A stretch of DNA of 61,896 nt. Source: an uncultured Oscillospiraceae bacterium. Its GTDB lineage: Bacteria; Bacillota; Clostridia; Oscillospirales; Oscillospiraceae. The notes below the pieces were generated by a model, which was not told the origin of the DNA, ran no database searches, and saw only the letters and a list, made by a program, of their open reading frames with translations. Positions 60,784 through 61,896 of the stretch are shown piece by piece. Positions within the stretch are counted from its first letter, which is position 1. Each line of letters begins with the position of its first letter. The translations under genes were made by a program, and so were the position numbers. The DNA is taken from assembly GCA_910577525.1 (NCBI GenBank), contig CAJTLI010000007.1, forward strand, positions 38,481 to 100,376, written 5' to 3'.

Positions 60784-60842
60784 TTGACAAAGGCGCCTCA
60801 GCCCTATATAATTCAGATTAACCCACTTGATAAATTGGTTTA
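60784..60842 (+). promoter_or_regulatory. cysK sigma-A promoter with downstream dyad
   Basis: TTGACA (60784-60789), 17-bp spacer, TATAAT (60807-60812): a perfect consensus. TAACCCA..TTGGTTTA (about 60818-60842) forms an inverted repeat just after the -10, covering +1, a repressor-like site. Confidence 0.85.
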
Positions 60843-60876
60843 TTTGAGGCCAAATCTATTGGAGGAGGAACGCATT

Positions 60877-61809
60877 ATGAGCGGCATCTACACATCCGCC
60901 GACCAGCTGATCGGCAGCACCCCGCTGCTGGAGCTCACCCACATCGAACAATCCGAGGGCCTGGAGGCCCGCGTCCTGGCCAAGCTGGAGTACTTCAATC
61001 CGGCGGGCAGCGTGAAGGACCGCATCGCCAAGGCCATGATCGACGACGCCGAGGAAAAGGGTTTGCTGAAGCCCGGCTCGGTGATCATCGAACCCACCTC
61101 GGGCAACACGGGCATCGGCCTGGCCAGCGTGGCCGCCGCCCGGGGCTACCGCATCATCATCGTCATGCCCGAGACCATGAGCGTGGAGCGCCGCCAGCTG
61201 ATGAAGGCGTACGGCGCGGAGCTGGTGCTCACCGAGGGGGCCAAGGGGATGACGGGGGCCATCGCCCGCGCCAGCGAGCTGGCAAAAGAGGTCCCCAACA
61301 GCTTCATCCCCGGCCAGTTTGTCAATCCCGCCAACCCCGCCGCCCACAGGGCCTCCACCGGCCCGGAGATCTGGGAGGACACCGGCGGACAGGTGGACAT
61401 ATTCGTGGCCGGCGTGGGCACCGGCGGCACCATCACCGGCGTGGGCGAGTACCTCAAGAGCCAAAACCCCGCGGTCAAGGTGGTGGCAGTGGAGCCCGCC
61501 GCCTCCCCCATCCTGAGCAAGGGAACCGCCGGGGACCACAAGATCCAGGGCATCGGCGCGGGCTTTGTCCCCGAGGTGCTGAACACCGCCGTCTATGATG
61601 AGATCATCGTTGTGGACAACGAGGACGCCTTTGCCGCAGGCAGACTGGTGGGCCGCTCCGAGGGCGTGCTGGTGGGCATCTCCTCCGGCGCGGCGGTGTG
61701 GGCCGCCCTCCAGCTGGCTAAGCGGTCGGAAAACAAGGGCAAGACCATCGTGGCTCTGCTGCCCGACACCGGGGACCGCTACCTGTCCACCCCGCTGTTC
61801 GCCGGCTGA
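60877..61809 (+). CDS. cysK: Cysteine synthase (O-acetylserine sulfhydrylase)
   Basis: Forms cysteine from O-acetylserine and sulfide. 310 residues, PLP lysine K47 in NPAGSVKDR, phosphate-binding TSGNTG and GTGGTITG, and the terminal LLPDTGDRYLS. GGAGGAGG precedes the ATG at 60877. Divergent from the Rrf2 gene, the expected CymR-type control. No intrinsic terminator is visible before the window ends, although a short GAGACG/CGTCTC repeat lies at 61882-61896. Confidence 0.97.
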   Translation: MSGIYTSADQLIGSTPLLELTHIEQSEGLEARVLAKLEYFNPAGSVKDRIAKAMIDDAEEKGLLKPGSVIIEPTSGNTGIGLASVAAARGYRIIIVMPETMSVERRQLMKAYGAELVLTEGAKGMTGAIARASELAKEVPNSFIPGQFVNPANPAAHRASTGPEIWEDTGGQVDIFVAGVGTGGTITGVGEYLKSQNPAVKVVAVEPAASPILSKGTAGDHKIQGIGAGFVPEVLNTAVYDEIIVVDNEDAFAAGRLVGRSEGVLVGISSGAAVWAALQLAKRSENKGKTIVALLPDTGDRYLSTPLFAG

Positions 61810-61896
61810 CCGTTCCCCTCCGAGGGAATGGCCGCCTTCTTTGAAACGCTCCGGCTATAAACAGCATAGGCGCCGGCGGTTGAGACGTGCCGTCTC

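Noticed and set aside
61882..61896. cysK terminator
   Set aside because: GAGACG/CGTCTC is only six base pairs and lies at the window end without a T-tract.

Overview
The window reads as one contiguous stretch of a GC-rich, endospore-forming member of the Clostridia. The sporulation genes (spoIVA, spoVM, a SPOCS/LysM coat protein), Firmicutes-type gene orders and strong AGGAGG ribosome-binding sites support this. The high GC, tandem SleB-like hydrolases, TSCPD protein and host-glycan locus resemble the gut Oscillospiraceae (Flavonifractor/Lawsonibacter-like relatives). That family-level placement is inference, because there is no rRNA gene here. Nearly all genes lie on the minus strand.

Layout. 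(1) 0-3.8 kb, minus: spoVM, a SPOCS/LysM protein, spoIVA and a zinc-ribbon protein, a spore-coat basement-layer set. A 35-codon plus-strand peptide gene with its own terminator lies beside it. (2) 4.2-22.1 kb, minus: a dense housekeeping run read right to left. It holds the DUF3343/class-V aminotransferase pair, cdaA-cdaR (c-di-AMP), DUF5685/J-domain/membrane genes, yicC-remA-gmk-rpoZ-priA-def-fmt-rsmB-rlmN-prpC-prkC-rsgA. (3) 22.1-28.4 kb, minus: a structured leader RNA, ispD-ispF, carD, two tandem cell-wall hydrolases that share a WalR-like promoter box, a hairpin-rich repeat element and three small genes. (4) 28.6-33.2 kb, mostly plus: a DUF3048 lipoprotein, a DUF378 membrane protein, a compositionally mosaic SLH protein and an unknown three-gene operon. 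(5) 33.2-46.7 kb, minus: wecB-tagO, trpS, rsfS-LCP-nadD/yqeK-yhbY, rdgB, ftsY-smc.

(6) 47-58.8 kb is an accessory locus for unsaturated uronate sugars. It has a GPH-type symporter, two cytosolic GH88 unsaturated glucuronyl hydrolases, an RpiB-type isomerase, an SDR dehydrogenase, a GH2 glycosidase, a YhcH protein, an unknown beta-sandwich protein, a MATE transporter and an AraC regulator. The reading is that imported lyase products are split by GH88, the freed unsaturated uronate is isomerised and reduced towards 2-keto-3-deoxygluconate, and the residual sugar goes through GH2 and YhcH. No polysaccharide lyase, KDG kinase or KDG aldolase is present. (7) 59-61.8 kb: an Rrf2 regulator coupled to an AraC protein, divergent from cysK, with clear sigma-A promoters and operator-like dyads.

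Most worth follow-up: the structured leader plus terminator before the DUF3343 gene, the orphan 35-aa peptide beside spoVM, the paired WalR-like boxes, the three-gene unknown operon at 32-33 kb, the mosaic SLH gene and the J-domain/DUF5685 cluster. No tRNA, rRNA, CRISPR array, transposase or prophage gene was recognised.
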